Position numbers and translations under genes: made by a program. Of a stretch of 64,000 nt of DNA, positions 47,801 through 61,431 are shown piece after piece. The DNA is from Sabellastarte sp. h YS-2021. Its lineage: Eukaryota > Annelida > Polychaeta > Sabellida > Sabellidae. The notes beneath the pieces were generated by a model that saw nothing but the letters and a program-made list of their open reading frames with translations, was not told the origin of the DNA and searched no databases. Where the stretch lies: contig OZ024931.1 of NCBI GenBank assembly GCA_964017235.1, positions 122,523,530 to 122,587,529 on the forward strand, written 5' to 3'. The stretch's first letter is position 1. Every line of letters starts with the position of its first letter.

Positions 47801-50640
47801 AAAATGGCCGCCATTTTTGGGGAGGGGAAAATTTTTGGAAAATTGCAAAGATTGCATTCCTTAGATACCCTGTGGGTCGAAAATTTCGACGAAATCGCTC
47901 TATCTCGCACGGTTAAGGAGATAGAAGCAAATTTGTGTTTTGCCATTTTTGGCAAAAATTCGAAAATTCAAAATGGCCGCCATTTTTGGGGAGGGGAAAA
48001 TTTTTGGAAAATTGCAAAGATTGCATTCCTTAGATACCCTGTGGGTCGAAAATTTCGACGAAATCGCTCTATCTCGCACGGTTAAGGAGATAGAAGCAAA
48101 TTTGTGTTTTGCCATTTTTGGCAAAAATTCGAAAATTCAAAATGGCCGCCATTTTTGGGGAGGGGAAAATATTTTGAAAATTGCAAAGATTGCATTGCTT
48201 AGATACCCTGTGCGTCTAAAATTTTGCCGAAATCGCTCTATCTCGCACGGTTAAGGAGATAGAAGCAAATTAGTGTTTTGCCATTTTTGGCAAAAATTCG
48301 AAAATTCAAAATGGCCGCCATTTTTGGGGAGGGGAAAATTTTTGGAAAAGTGCAAAGATTGCATTCCTTAGATCCCCTGTGGGTCGAAAATTTTGCCGAA
48401 ATCGCTCTATCTCGCACGGTTAAGGAGATAGAAGCAAATTTGTGTTTTGCCATTTTTGGCAAAAATTCGAAAATTCAAAATGGCCGCCATTTTTGGGGAG
48501 GGGAAATTTTTTTGAAAATTGCAAATATTACATTCCTTAGATACCCTGTGGGTCGAAAATTTCGACGAAATCGCTCTATCTCGCACGGTTAAGGAGATAG
48601 AAGCAAATTTGTGTTTTGCCATTTTTGGCAAAAATTCGAAAATTCAAAATGGCCGCCATTTTTGGGGAGGGGAAAATTTTTGGAAAATTGCAAAGATTGC
48701 ATTCCTTAGATACCCTGTGGGTCGAAAATTTCGACGAAATCGCTCTATCTCGCACGGTTAAGGAGATAGAAGCAAATTTGTGTTTTGCCATTTTTGGCAA
48801 AAATTCGAAAATTCAAAATGGCCGCCATTTTTGGGGAGGGGAAAATTTTTGGAAAATTGCAAATATTACATTCCTTAGATACCCTGTGGGTCGAAAATTT
48901 CGACGAAATCGCTCTATCTCGCACGGTTAAGGAGATAGAAGCAAATTTGTGTTTTGCCATTTTTGGCAAAAATTCGAAAATTCAAAATGGCCGCCATTTT
49001 TGGGGAGGGGAAATTTTTTTGAAAATTGCAAATATTACATTCCTTAGATACCCTGTGGGTCGAAAATTTCGATGAAATCGTTCTATCTCGCACGGTTAAG
49101 GAGATAGAAGCAAATTTGTGTTTTGCCATTTTTGGCAAAAATTCGAAAATTCAAAATGGCCGCCATTTTTGGGGAGGGGAAAATTTTTGGAAAATTGCAA
49201 AGATTGCATTCCTTAGATACCCTGTGGGTCGAAAATTTCGACGAAATCGCTCTATCTCGCACGGTTAAGGAGATAGAAGCAAATTTGTGTTTTGCCATTT
49301 TTGGCAAAAATTCGAAAATTCAAAATGGCCGCCATTTTTGGGGAGGGGAAAATTTTTTGAAAATTGCAAAGATTGCATTCCTTAGATACCCTGTGGGTCG
49401 AAAATTTCGACGAAATCGCTCTATCTCGCACGGTTAAGGAGATAGAAGCAAATTTGTGTTTTGCCATTTTTGGCAAAAATTCGAAAATTCAAAATGGCCG
49501 CCATTTTTGGGGAGGGGAAAATATTTTGAAAATTGCAAAGATTGCATTGCTTAGATACCCTGTGCGTCTAAAATTTTGCCGAAATCGCTCTATCTCGCAC
49601 GGTTAAGGAGATAGAAGCAAATTAGTGTTTTGCCATTTTTGGCAAAAATTCGAAAATTCAAAATGGCCGCCATTTTTGGGGAGGGGAAAATTTTTGGAAA
49701 ATTGCAAAGATTGCATTCCTTAGATCCCCTGTGGGTCGAAAATTTTGCCGAAATCGCTCTATCTCGCACGGTTAAGGAGATAGAAGCAAATTTGTGTTTT
49801 GCCATTTTTGGCAAAAATTCGAAAATTCAAAATGGCCGCCATTTTTGGGGAGGGGAAATTTTTTTGAAAATTGCAAATATTACATTCCTTAGATACCCTG
49901 TGGGTCGAAAATTTCGACGAAATCGCTCTATCTCGCACGGTTAAGGAGATAGAAGCAAATTTGTGTTTTGCCATTTTTGGCAAAAATTCGAAAATTCAAA
50001 ATGGCCGCCATTTTTGGGGAGGGGAAAATTTTTGGAAAATTGCAAAGATTGCATTCCTTAGATACCCTGTGGGTCGAAAATTTCGACGAAATCGCTCTAT
50101 CTCGCACGGTTAAGGAGATAGAAGCAAATTTGTGTTTTGCCATTTTTGGCAAAAATTCGAAAATTCAAAATGGCCGCCATTTTTGGGGAGGGGAAATTTT
50201 TTTGAAAATTGCAAATATTACATTCCTTAGATACCCTGTGGGTCGAAAATTTCGACGAAATCGCTCTATCTCGCACGGTTAAGGAGATAGAAGCAAATTT
50301 GTGTTTTGCCATTTTTGGCAAAAATTCGAAAATTCAAAATGGCCGCCATTTTTGGGGAGGGGAAAATTTTTGGAAAATTGCAAATATTACATTCCTTAGA
50401 TACCCTGTGGGTCGAAAATTTCGACGAAATCGCTCTATCTCGCACGGTTAAGGAGATAGAAGCAAATTTGTGTTTTGCCATTTTTGGCAAAAATTCGAAA
50501 ATTCAAAATGGCCGCCATTTTTGGGGAGGGGAAAATTTTTCGAAAATTGCAAAGAGTACACTCCTCCGATACCCTGCGGGTCGAAAATTTTGCCGAAATC
50601 GCTCTATCTCGCACGGTTAAGGAGATAGAAGCAAATTACT
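44822..50640. repeat. 169 bp satellite array, about 34 monomers
   Basis: Monomers contain GATACCCTGTGGGTCGAAAA, CTCTATCTCGCACGGTTAAG, GAGATAGAAGCAAATTTGTG, a TTGCCATTTTTGGCAA dyad and AAAATGGCCGCCATTTTTGG. Early monomers (to about 45.4 kb) and the last one are diverged; the middle is highly homogeneous. Marker variants recur every 1014 or 1352 bp. Because 169 is not a multiple of three, frames run through all phases and open in both strands; these are not genes. Confidence 0.96.
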
Positions 50641-50976
50641 CAAAAGTAGTACTGAAAATACACAATGAAGTACCTAAATGGCTATTACTCATGTACTGAC
50701 AAAGCTATCAGTCCCAAATGCAATACCAAGCGAGCTATGGACATAACAATCTTGTATTCAAAATTGTAGTAAAATATCTTTAATTATTTTGGCTTAAATG
50801 CACGGAAACCAATGGGTACTGAAAATAGCTGTACTTAAGTATTACTCAGTAAGCAAAAGAGGTACAACAGCCAAAAGCAATCCCAAGCAAGCTACTGACC
50901 CAATAAGCCTGCATACCAAATTTGGTGACAATAGCTCTAATACTTTTCCTTTAAATGAGCGGAAACCATGCGTGAC

Positions 50977-51079
50977 GCCGGACATCGGACGCCGGACGCC
51001 GGACATCGGACATCGGACATCGGACATCGGACGGCGAAAAAAGCAAAAATAATATATCCACCCCCCAGGGGGGTGGACA
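50977..51079. repeat. GGACATC microsatellite and terminal palindrome of element C
   Basis: About seven copies of GGACATC or GGACGCC (50977-51031), a short AT-rich spacer, then TCCACCCCCC-A-GGGGGGTGGA (51057-51077), a perfect 10 bp stem with a one-base centre. Confidence 0.9.
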
Positions 51080-51833
51080 TAATAATAAGTGCTGATCGCT
51101 CTTGTTGAGTCAAATCTTTCAAGCTTATTAACACCCCAAATGAGCACAGTTAGCAACTGCATATTACAAAATGTGCTGCATAAAGTTCCATATTTTCTAC
51201 CATGCATTGTCTTTTTTCCTCACAAATCTTTGATTACCTTTCAACTAATCTTTACTATCCAATCAGCTGTTACAAAAACCATGTTAAAAATTGCTTTTTT
51301 AATCCCAAAATGAGGAATATCATTTACAAATTCTTTTTTTTATAACGCTGCATCACACAAGTTGGTTATATTTTAGGTTTTTCTGGAAATAAGTTACTTC
51401 TCCAGCATTACAGATATATATTTATTTTTAAAAGAAGAAAATGCTGAAATTGCACAATTAATCAAAACATCCTTGATTTCCAGAATCAGTGCAGGCTTTT
51501 GATGACTCTGCAGTGAAACTAGTTGAACTAATGACATGGTGTAAGGGAGACTGCTCCCGTCTCTACTGTCAGTGCTGATTTATTACCTTCACTAATTGTC
51601 ACATCTCTCAATGTGATGACAGCAACAACAAGTCTACCCTATTTCAAGGTCACTGGTTTACTTAGTTCCTTGTCCAAACTAGCAACACACAAAAACACAT
51701 CAAAACAGGGAACTTGACCTCTCATCAATTTCCAATTTTTGCTGGCAGACCAGGCATTACATCTCTGCATCTGTAACAGGTTTTTTTCCTCTCTCCTGGT
51801 TTGCCTGTGCTGGTATGTTTGCTGGTTGACTCT

Positions 51834-51848
51834 TTGTGTGTGTGTGTG
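51834..51848. repeat. (TG)n microsatellite
   Basis: About seven TG repeats. Confidence 0.85.
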
Positions 51849-52904
51849 GTGATGGCATGGGAAAAAAATTGGGAAATTTGCCACATTATGTGAAATTCAC
51901 CATAGCATATGCATTTCGCCAATGGGGTTCAGACAAGAAGCTACATTAAAGGAAACTCAACATCACATGAGATAAAAGGCTAACATAGTGGTAATTATTA
52001 GAAATTAGATAATTATAGTCTATTATAATAAGAGGGTGGTGGTTCCTAAGTGACAAATTTTCCAGGCTCTGCAGAATTTCATGCTTTACTACCCTAGTAC
52101 ACAAATGAAAGGGGGTGCTGACACGTCAGTCAATACTGGAAAATTATGAACATTGGGGGTGCTTCAACACCGGCACCAAAAATCAGCTGTTTATATGTGT
52201 TGGTGCTTTCATCAGATCAAGGGTGGTGGCTCTTTTTTTCTCAATAACGGGTTACTATTACACTTCTGTAGCATCTGAAATTGCAATTAAGCAAAGGGGT
52301 TTTCCATGTATCGTGGATGACAAAAGTATGAAAACCTGGAACTGCCATCTAAATTTAAAATTAGAACTTATGTCCTATTTGGAATTCCAAATGTGTATTT
52401 GGAAATGAAAATACACTATTTGGAATGCCAAATGCATATTCAGAACTACAAATAGCATATTCAAATTTTGAGTTTGTATAGCCATTCCAGACTTATGTAC
52501 AAAATTTCTGAAACAAAGCACTTCAATGATGTAAATCTGTTCAGCAAGAACAAGAACGTTCACACACAAAATTTACCACACCTTTGTGGCTTTAATGTTC
52601 AGCCGATCGATAGTTTAAAACCACCATAAAGCACTCGAATATGTCTTTTATTCCTATAATAAAACCCAGTAACAGTTCTCTTGTGTCAAATCTCCAATAT
52701 TTTTTTCATAATGGAGAATTAACACTGCATTATTTTCTGACAGTGGAATGTAGTCAAGTTCAGTAGGCAAGCTGTCAAGAACAAAAAGGCACTCATCCTC
52801 AGCACAATGCATTCAATATTGAATTGTTTTCACAACTTTTTTTCATATTACCGTATTTATTTGTATAAACGCCCCAGGGGGCGATGCAGTTTTCAAAAGG
52901 GGGG

Positions 52905-54096
52905 GTGCATACCTACAACCCCCAACCAATGTCCCTACAAAATATCAACTTTCTACACCTTATGGTTTCCGAGATATAGCCTGGACAAGATTTTATAGGT
53001 CAAGGTCACTATGGCAAGGTCAGAGGTCAAATCAAGGTCACACATGACATTGCACACCTACAACCCCCAACCAATGTCCCTAGCAAGTATCAACTTCCTA
53101 CACCTTACGGTTTCTGAGATATAGCCTGGACAAGATTTTATAGGTCAAGGTCACTACAGCAAGGTCAAAGGTAAAATCAAGGTCACACCATGACATTGCA
53201 CACCTACACCCCCTAACCAATGTCCCTACCAAGTATCAACTTCCTACACCTTATGGTTTCTGAGATATAGCCTGGACAAGATTTTATAGGTCAAGGTCAC
53301 TACAGCAAGGTCAAAGGTAAAATCAAGGTCACACCATGACATTGCACACCTACACCCCCTAACCAATGTCCCTACCAAGTATCAACTTCCTACACTTTAC
53401 GGTTTCCGAGATATAGTCCAGACAACATTTTATAGGTAAAGGTCACTACAGAAAGGTCAAAGGTCAAATCAAGGTTACACCATGACGTTGCATACCTACA
53501 ACCCCCAACCAATGTCCCTACAAAATATCAACTTTCTACACCTTACGGTTTCCGAGATATAGCCTGGACAAGATTTTATAAGTCAAGGTCACTACGGCAA
53601 GGTCAGAGGTCAAATCAAGGTCACACAATGACATGGCACACCTACACCATGACGTTGCATACCTACAACCCCCAACCAATGTCCCTACCAAGTATCAACT
53701 TCCTACACCTTACGGTTCTCAAGATATAGTCCGGACAAAATATTAAAGATCAAGGTCACTACGGCAAGGTTAAAGGTCAAATCAAGGTCACACTATAACA
53801 TTGCACACTTACAACCCCTAACTAATGTCCCTGCCAAGTATCAACTTCCTACACTGAAGATTTTTACACTCAAGGTCACTGTGGCAAGGTCAAAGGTCAA
53901 ATCAAGGTCACACCATGACGTTGCACACCTACAATCCCTAACCAATGTCCTTACCATTTATGAATGTCCTACAGCTTAAGGTTTCTGAGATACGGCCCGG
54001 ACAAACTTTTTCCCGCCGACCACCCGTCCACCCGCCTATCCGAACACCATGGGTGAAAACAATACCCTGACAGCCCTTAAGGGCTGTGGGTAAAAA
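52905..54096 (-). mobile_element. HINE-like element, family A copy 5, hairpin end missing
   Basis: About seven to eight core units of 146 bp, a CCCGCCGACCACCCGTCCAC tract, then a perfect palindrome ACAGCCCTTAAGGGCTGT (54070-54087) and GGGTAAAAA. The low-coordinate end starts within a core unit next to GCCCCAGGGGGC (52871-52882), so the left end with the hairpin is lost. DR1-like motifs at 53454-53466 and 53887-53899. Confidence 0.78.
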
Positions 54097-56130
54097 CTAT
54101 TAATATTATCAATAATATACAACAAAATTATGAGTAAATCAGGATTAAAAATTTAACTACCCTGTTTTATAATAGATCCACAGTTTTATATATCTATATA
54201 TCTTCACATTAAATAGTACGCTCACTTATGTCCATGTAATGGGATATTACGTATTTTTAATATGGGGTTATCAGTTTTTAGTTACAGTCTGACTCATCCA
54301 CATGAAAAACTAAAATTGCAACCACATAATCAAAATCTAAAATTACATAAGACATCTTTGACATTTTGTTTCTCAAAATACCACAAACTGTTTCTGTTTT
54401 GGGTTGAATTTCAAACAAAAAAATGATGTTTGATATTTCAACTGGATGCTGTTAAAAGCACACCATGCTCAATGAAATCAAAGGGACTTTTCCCCTTCTG
54501 ATTTATTCATAAAAGGCCCATAAGTATGTAGTCTATCTTTTCTGATTTATTTTTATGTCATGGGGCAAAGAACCAGCAAAGTACAATATCAATACATGGA
54601 AATCCCAGGAGTCATAAGCAGTCAAGGTTCTATAGGAGGCTTGATCAGAATTCACAAATAATATAAGCATAGAAACAACAGAACTAGCGTATCATTTTCT
54701 TCCACTCTGTATTAATCAGAAATTAGGACTACAAATGTACATTTTCCATAAGTCTCTAGACTAGTCTCTGGTTTCCAGTTAATTTTGTGTTGTTGACAGG
54801 GAAAAACTTTATCTATAAATGTAAAAAGAATAACAAAGAATGATTTTTAAACAATTTCTTGCAGAATGTGAAATAGAATTTGAAGTTAAAAGAGGGAATA
54901 TCTTTATCAAACAAGGGGAATTGTTGACATTCAATGAACGATACTAAATCATGTCTGATTTTTTGAAATAGCTCAACAATTTTATAAATGTCCACATATA
55001 AATGTGTATCTTCCTGTTTTATCCTGAGTTTATCCTCTTTCTACTCTTTTCTGGGTTTTTTATGCAATTTCTGAGAAAGCTTGAAAGTAAATATTATTGA
55101 TATATAATGTTAGTCAATTAATTTTTAGAGTTTGTGCTATTGTAAACTTATGTAACATTGTTTTCTGGCATTAAAAACAAATAAAAAATTTTAAAAGTCT
55201 CTAGCCAGTATAATACTATTCATCACTGAGACAAAATTTTGGAGCTTCAGATAAATATTTCAATTATCAAATAAACAAAGAATCCAATGTGCTGTTTAAT
55301 TGCTGTACACAAAAATAAAACATCAATCAATTGACCTTTTTGACTGTTTTTGGCATCACAAATTAACCTGTAGAACTTGTATTATCCAAGTAAGTTTGGA
55401 AAGCAACATTTTGTCACATAATAGAAGATTCATACAACAGAAGTGGCAGGGTAGCATAAATCAAAAGGCAAATACAAATTTAGGAGAGTGGATATCAGTG
55501 TGTAAAATCAAATGTACAGATGATAGAAGATAAGGTCAGATAGCTGAGATTCTACTATAATTTGTGTATAATCTCAGTGACTCATCCTGACAGAAAACCA
55601 GTCAGCTTTTAGATTAGCTTCATGGCTAAACTAGGAATGAGAAAACTTCTTGTTCATACTGATTTTAGGCCTGTGCTGATTTACATTGCCGAGTAGTACA
55701 GAAGCTAATTAATTAATTACTATGAAATGTACTTGTCCCTAGTGAAAATATAGACAACAAGAAGTTCCTAACAAGACTCACTGCCATACAAAGGTGACAA
55801 AAATTGGTAAATTTATCACTCACATGGTTAATTATGTTTACATAGTTGAAGTCAACTGAACCTTAAAGGGATCAGACAAAAAATACTTTTACTTAACCAG
55901 GAATTAAAGATTATACATTTCAATTGAGAAAGTCTTTACAGCACCTAATATTTACTTTTATTTAGGAAGGGAATTCTATTTGATGGTCAATGGTGTATAC
56001 AATACTTAAAATTGCTTTCCATAAAATATCAAACATCCCTAAATTATTAACATCCTTTAACTATCAATATTACTGGGATAACTCAGAATCTTGTGAGGTT
56101 CAACAAGTCTGGATCTATTTAGCAATGCTA

Positions 56131-56770
56131 AGGGGCCAGTTATACTTCCACGGATATGCCATGGATATAGCCACTGTTCCATATATAGTAATTGACAGGG
56201 ATGTACAAGGGATGAGTAAAAGATTTAAGAAATTGGCACGGATCTGCTACGGACTGCCACAGACAGGTTCGTGGATGAAAAAACTGCACAAAGGATTTTT
56301 TTAATCCGCAAACCTTTTCCATGTCAGTCCGTAGCAGATCCATAGCAGATCCGGTTAAATCCGGCAATGTTTTTACGGATATTTAGTCTTGCGGAAGCGT
56401 CAAGGTTGAAAGGGATGTCACAAGGACATCCAGGATGGGTATAGGAACAATAAGGACACTCACAGATGAGCTACTGGATGAGATATGGAAGAGCTACTGA
56501 TACTAACGGACTTCCCGGAAAAATCAAACAAGTCGTATTGCCCTAGGGATCTTATCTGATCCTTGGCATGCCACTACGGATCACAGCATGCCACTGCAGA
56601 TCACAGCATGCCACTACGGATCGCAGCATGCCACTACGAATCTCCGAAGGACATTACGGATGTTACGGAGGACCTTACGGATGGAAAAGATAACTGTAAA
56701 TCACTCACAATTTTCCACATTATGAATCCTGCCGCGATCCGGCGGAGCATCCATGGATGTGTAACTGGGG
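56131..56770. mobile_element. MITE-like element rich in ACGGAT repeats
   Basis: The left end AGGGGCCAGTTATACTTCCA and the right end, inverse of ACCCCAGTTACACATCCA, form imperfect inverted ends. A CTA may be the 3 bp target duplication. Inside are an inverted pair GGATCTGCTACGGACTG / CAGTCCGTAGCAGATCC (near 56239 and 56322) and four 20 bp units GCATGCCACTACGGATCACA (56565-56645). Confidence 0.6.
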
Positions 56771-57199
56771 TCTAAAGGATCCATCAAAAGAGATTTGGAT
56801 GCTGAAATTATACTAGATTAGTACACAGTACCTTGGTGCTTTCTCTGACCTAATGGTTGGGGTGATGCCGCGACCTTTATGTTGTTGTATACATGGATAT
56901 ATACTGAAGTATTACTGGTTCATCTTTTAGAAACTGGGATCCTATTCACAGTAATAGCTGTTCTGACAGAATCCTATCACACCAGACATAAACTGGGAAC
57001 GACTTTACCTTAACATAGTACCTACATAAATTGTCATTTTGCCATAAACAAGTAAAACTAGAGGATCGCTCGCAAAAAAAAAAGATAATGTTTTTGCATA
57101 GCAAAAACAAAGCGTCCCGAAAAGGATATAAAGGTGAGTGCTAAAGTATTAAGAAAATGCTTCGTTTCTAGCCTTATACTGTTGTGGCAACCAAAGTCA

Positions 57200-57470
57200 G
57201 CGCAGTCTGCTCTATCTAGCACGGTTTTCACGATATAAGCATTTTTGTGTTTTGCAAAAAATAAAAAAATTAAAAATGTCCGCTATATTTGGCGAGACAA
57301 AAATATTTTGAAAATTGGCATGGCTACTCTGCACAGATACCCAGCAGGTCCAAAATTTTGTTGAGTTCGCTCCATATAGCACAGTTTTCGAGATATAAGC
57401 ATTTTTGTGTTTTGCAAAAACTTTGAAAATTTAAAATGGCCACCATTTTTGGGGAGACAAAAATTTTTGT
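57200..57470. repeat. 169 bp satellite subfamily, left part
   Basis: Under two monomers, marked by TAGCACGGTTTTC and GATATAAGCATTTTTGTGTT. Homologous to the core of element C (same order GATACCC, CTCTAT, AGCACGGTT, AAAATGGCC) but diverged. Confidence 0.85.
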
Positions 57471-57539
57471 CAAGACCACTGCCGTGGTGTGTATCTCCCG
57501 CCGAGCATTAAAGGAGAAGAAATAGCTTTTCCGAGATAT

Positions 57540-60500
57540 TCATAATTTTTCATTTTCGTGTGTGAAAGGTCTTCCAAAAGTAGGTGAATGAGTTATTTGA
57601 GAAAAATTGGCTATCTGCAATACTATTAAGAGATAATTCACATTTACTCATTTTGAGTAGGTGAGTAATTATCTATGGGTCTGAAACTTCACCAAGTGAA
57701 AGCTCTCCTAAAAGTAGGTGAATGAGTTATTTGAGAAAAATTGGCTATCTGCAATACTTTTAGAGATAATTCGCATTTACTCATTTTGAGTAGGTGAGTA
57801 ATTAGCTATGGGTCTGAAACTTCACCATGTGAAAGCTCTCCCACAAGTAGATGAATGAGTATTTGATAAAAATTGGGTATCCGCAATACTTTTACAGATA
57901 ATTAGCATTTACTCATTTTGAGTAGGTGAATAAATAGCTATGGGTCTGAAACTTCACAGAGTGAAAGTTCTCCCAAAAGTAGGTGAATGAGTTATTTGAG
58001 AAAAATTGGCTATCTGCAATACTTTTAGAGATAATTCACATTTACTCATTTTGAGTAGGTGAATAATTAGCTATGGGTCTGAAACTTCACCAAGTGAAAG
58101 CTCTGCCAAAAGTAGGTGAATGAGTTATTTGAGAAAAATTGGCTATCTGCAATACTTTTAGAGATAATTCGCATTTACTTATTTTGAGTAGGCGAGTAAT
58201 TAGCTATGGGTCTGAAACTTCACCAAGTGAAAGCTCTCCCAAAAGTAGGTGAATGAGTTATTTGAGAAAAATTGGCTATCTGCAATACTTTTAGAGATAA
58301 TTCGCATTTACTCATTTTGAGTAGGTGAGTAATTAGCTATGGGTCTGAAACTTCACGAAGTGAAAGCTCTCCCAAAAGTAGGTGAATGAGTTATTTGAGA
58401 AAAATTGGCTATCTGCAATACTTTTAGAGATAATTCGCATTTACTCATTTTGAGTAGGTGAGTAATTAGCTATGGGTCTGAAACTTCACAGAGTGAAAGC
58501 TCTCCCAAAAGTAGGTGATGGAGTTATTTGAGAAAAATTGGCTATCTGCAATACTTTTAGAGATAATTCGCATTTACTCATTTTGAGTAGTTGAGTAATT
58601 AGCTATGGGTCTGAAACTTCACCAAGTGAAAGCTCTCCCAAAAGTAGGTGAATGATTAATTTGACAAAAATTGGCTATCTGCAATACTTTATGAGATAAT
58701 TCGCATTTACTCATTTTGAGTAGGTGAGTAATTAGCTATGGGTCTGAAACTTCACCAAGTGAAAGCTCTCCCAAAAGTAGGTGAATGAGTTATTTGAGAA
58801 AAATTGGCTATCTGCAATACTTTTAGAGATAATTCGCATTTACTCATTTTGAGTAGGTGAGTAATTAGCTATGGGTCTGAAACTTCACCAAGTGAAAGCT
58901 CTCCCAAAAGTAGGTGAATGATTAATTTGAGAAAAATTGGCTATCTGCAATACTTTTAGAGATAATTCGCATTTACTCATTTTGAGTAGGTGAGTAATTA
59001 GCTATGGGTCTGAAACTTCACGAAGTGAAAGCTCTCCCAAAAGTAGGTGAATGAGTTATTTGAGAAAAATTGGCTATCTGCAATACTTTTACAGATAATT
59101 CGCATTTACTCATTTTGAGTAGGTGAGTAATTAGCTATGGGTCTGAAACTTCACCAAGTGAAAGCTCTCCCAAAAGTAGGTGAATGATTAATTTGACAAA
59201 AATTGGCTATCTGCAATACTTTATGAGATAATTCGCATTTACTCATTTTGAGTAGGTGAGTAATTAGCTATGGGTCTGAAACTTCACCAAGTGAAAGCTC
59301 TCCCAAAAGTAGGTGAATGAGTTATTTGAGAAAAATTGGCTATCTGCAATACTTTTAGAGATAATTCACATTTACTCATTTTGAGTAGGTGAATAATTAG
59401 CTATGGGTCTGAAACTTCACCAAGTGAAAGCTCTGCCAAAAGTAGGTGAATGAGTTATTTGAGAAAAATTGGCTATCTGCAATACTTTTAGAGATAATTC
59501 GCATTTACTCATTTTGAGTAGGTGAGTAATTAGCTATGGGTCTGAAACTTCACCAAGTGAAAGCTCTCCCAAAAGTAGGTGAATGAGTTATTTGAGAAAA
59601 ATTGGCTATCTGCAATACTTTTAGAGATAATTCGCATTTACTCATTTTGAGTAGGTGAGTAATTAGCTATGGGTCTGAAACTTCACCAAGTGAAAGCTCT
59701 CCCAAAAGTAGGTGAATGATTAATTTGACAAAAATTGGCTATCTGCAATACTTTATGAAATAATTCGCATTTACTCATTTTGAGTAGGTGAGTAATTAGC
59801 TATGGGTCTGAAACTTCACCAAGTGAAAGCTCTCCCAAAAGTAGGTGAATGAGTTATTTGAGAAAAATTGGCTATCTGCAATACTTTTAGAGATAATTCA
59901 CATTTACTCATTTTGAGTAGGTGAATAATTAGCTATGGGTCTGAAACTTCACCAAGTGAAAGCTCTCCCAAAAGTAGGTGAATGAGTTATTTGAGAAAAA
60001 TTGGCTATCTGCAATACTTTTAGAGATAATTCGCATTTACTCATTTTGAGTAGGTGAGTAATTAGCTATGGGTCTGAAACTTCACCAAGTGAAAGCTCTC
60101 CCAAAAGTAGGTGAATGAGTTATTTGAGAAAAATTGGCTATCTGCAATACTTTTACAGATAATTCGCATTTACTCATTTTGAGTAGGTGAGTAATTAGCT
60201 ATGGGTCTGAAACTTCACCAAGTGAAAGCTCTCCCAAAAGTAGGTGAATGAGTTATTTGAGAAAAATTGGCTATCTGCAATACTTTTAGAGATAATTCGC
60301 ATTTACTCATTTTGAGTAGGTGAGTAATTAGCTATGGGTCTGAAACTTCGCGAAGTGAAAGCTCTCCCAAAAGTAGGTGAATGAGTTATTTGAGAAAAAT
60401 TGGCTATCTGCAATACTTTTAGAGATAATTCGCATTTACTCATTTTGAGTAGGGGAGTAATTAGCTATGGGTCTGAAACTTCACAGAGTGAAAGCTCTCC

Positions 60501-61431
60501 CAAAAGTAGGTGATGGAGTTATTTGAGAAAAATTGGCTATCTGCACTACTTTTAGAGATAATTCGCATTTACTCATTTTGAGTAGGTGAGTAATTAGCTA
60601 TGGGTCTGAAACTTCACCAAGTGAAAGCTCTCCCAAAAGTAGGTGAATGATTAATTTGACAAAAATTGGCTATCTGCAATACTTTATGAGATAATTCGCA
60701 TTTACTCATTTTGAGTAGGTGAGTAATTAGCTATGGGTCTGAAACTTCACCAAGTGAAAGCTCTCCCAAAAGTAGGTGAATGAGTTATTTGAGAAAAATT
60801 GGCTATCTGCAATACTTTTAGAGATAATTCGCATTTACTCATTTTGAGTAGGTGAATAATTATCTATGGGTCTGAAACTTCACCAAGTGAAAGCTCTCCC
60901 AAAAGTAGGTGAATGAGTTATTTGAGAAAAATTGGCTATCTGCAATACTTTTAGAGATAATTCGCATTTACTCATTTTGAGTAGGTGAGTAATTAGCTAT
61001 GGGTCTGAAACTTCACCATGTGAAAGCTCTCCCACAAGTAGATGAATGAGTTATTTGATAAAAATTGGGTATCCGCAATACTTTTACAGATAATTAGCAT
61101 TTACTCATTTTGAGTAGGTAAATAATTAGCTATGGGTCTGAAACTTCACCAAGTGAAAGCTCTCCCAAAAGTAGGTGAATGAGTTATTTGAGAAAAATTG
61201 GCTATCTGCAATACTTTTAGAAATAATTCACATTTACTCATTTTGAGTAGGTGAATAATTGGCTATGGGTCTGAAACTTCACCATGTGAAAGCTCTTCCA
61301 AAAGTAGGTGAATGAGTTATTTGAGAAAAATTGGCCATCTGCAATACTTTTAGAGGTAATTCGCATTTACTCTTTTTGAGTAGGTGAGCAATTAGCTATG
61401 GGTCTGAAACTTCACCAAGTGAAAGCTCTTT
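57540..61431. repeat. 133 bp satellite array, about 29 monomers
   Basis: Monomers read GTGAAAGCTCTCCCAAAAGT, AGGTGAATGAGTTATTTGAG, AAAAATTGGCTATCTGCAAT, ACTTTTAGAGATAATTCGCA, TTTACTCATTTTGAGTAGGT, GAGTAATTAGCTATGGGTCT, GAAACTTCACCAA. Period 133 (58081, 58214, 58347). TTACTCA...TGAGTAA forms a dyad. Variant markers recur at multiples of 133 (see findings). No coding potential. Confidence 0.96.

Larger units (their letters stand above)
44683..51080 (-). mobile_element. HINE-like element, family C, with 5.8 kb satellite core
   Basis: The left end has hairpin ACACAT-TATC-ATGTGT (44683-44698) followed by TGTCCACCC (44701-44709). The right end has a GGACATC/GGACGCC tract and a palindrome whose right arm ends GGGTGGACA (51071-51079), the inverse of the left motif. 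Two diverged units of another kind (marked GCGGAAACCAATGGGTACTG or GAGCGGAAACCATGCGTG) lie between the 169 bp array and the tract. No transposition protein is encoded. Confidence 0.65.

Noticed and set aside
44822-50699. Dozens of 74-104 residue frames on both strands
   Set aside because: They are one 169 bp satellite translated; the period is not a multiple of three, frames open in both strands, and no codon-level constraint is seen.
51639-51922. 81- and 65-residue frames on minus near 51.7 kb
   Set aside because: Low-complexity and a TG microsatellite translated as HTHTQ; no family resemblance.
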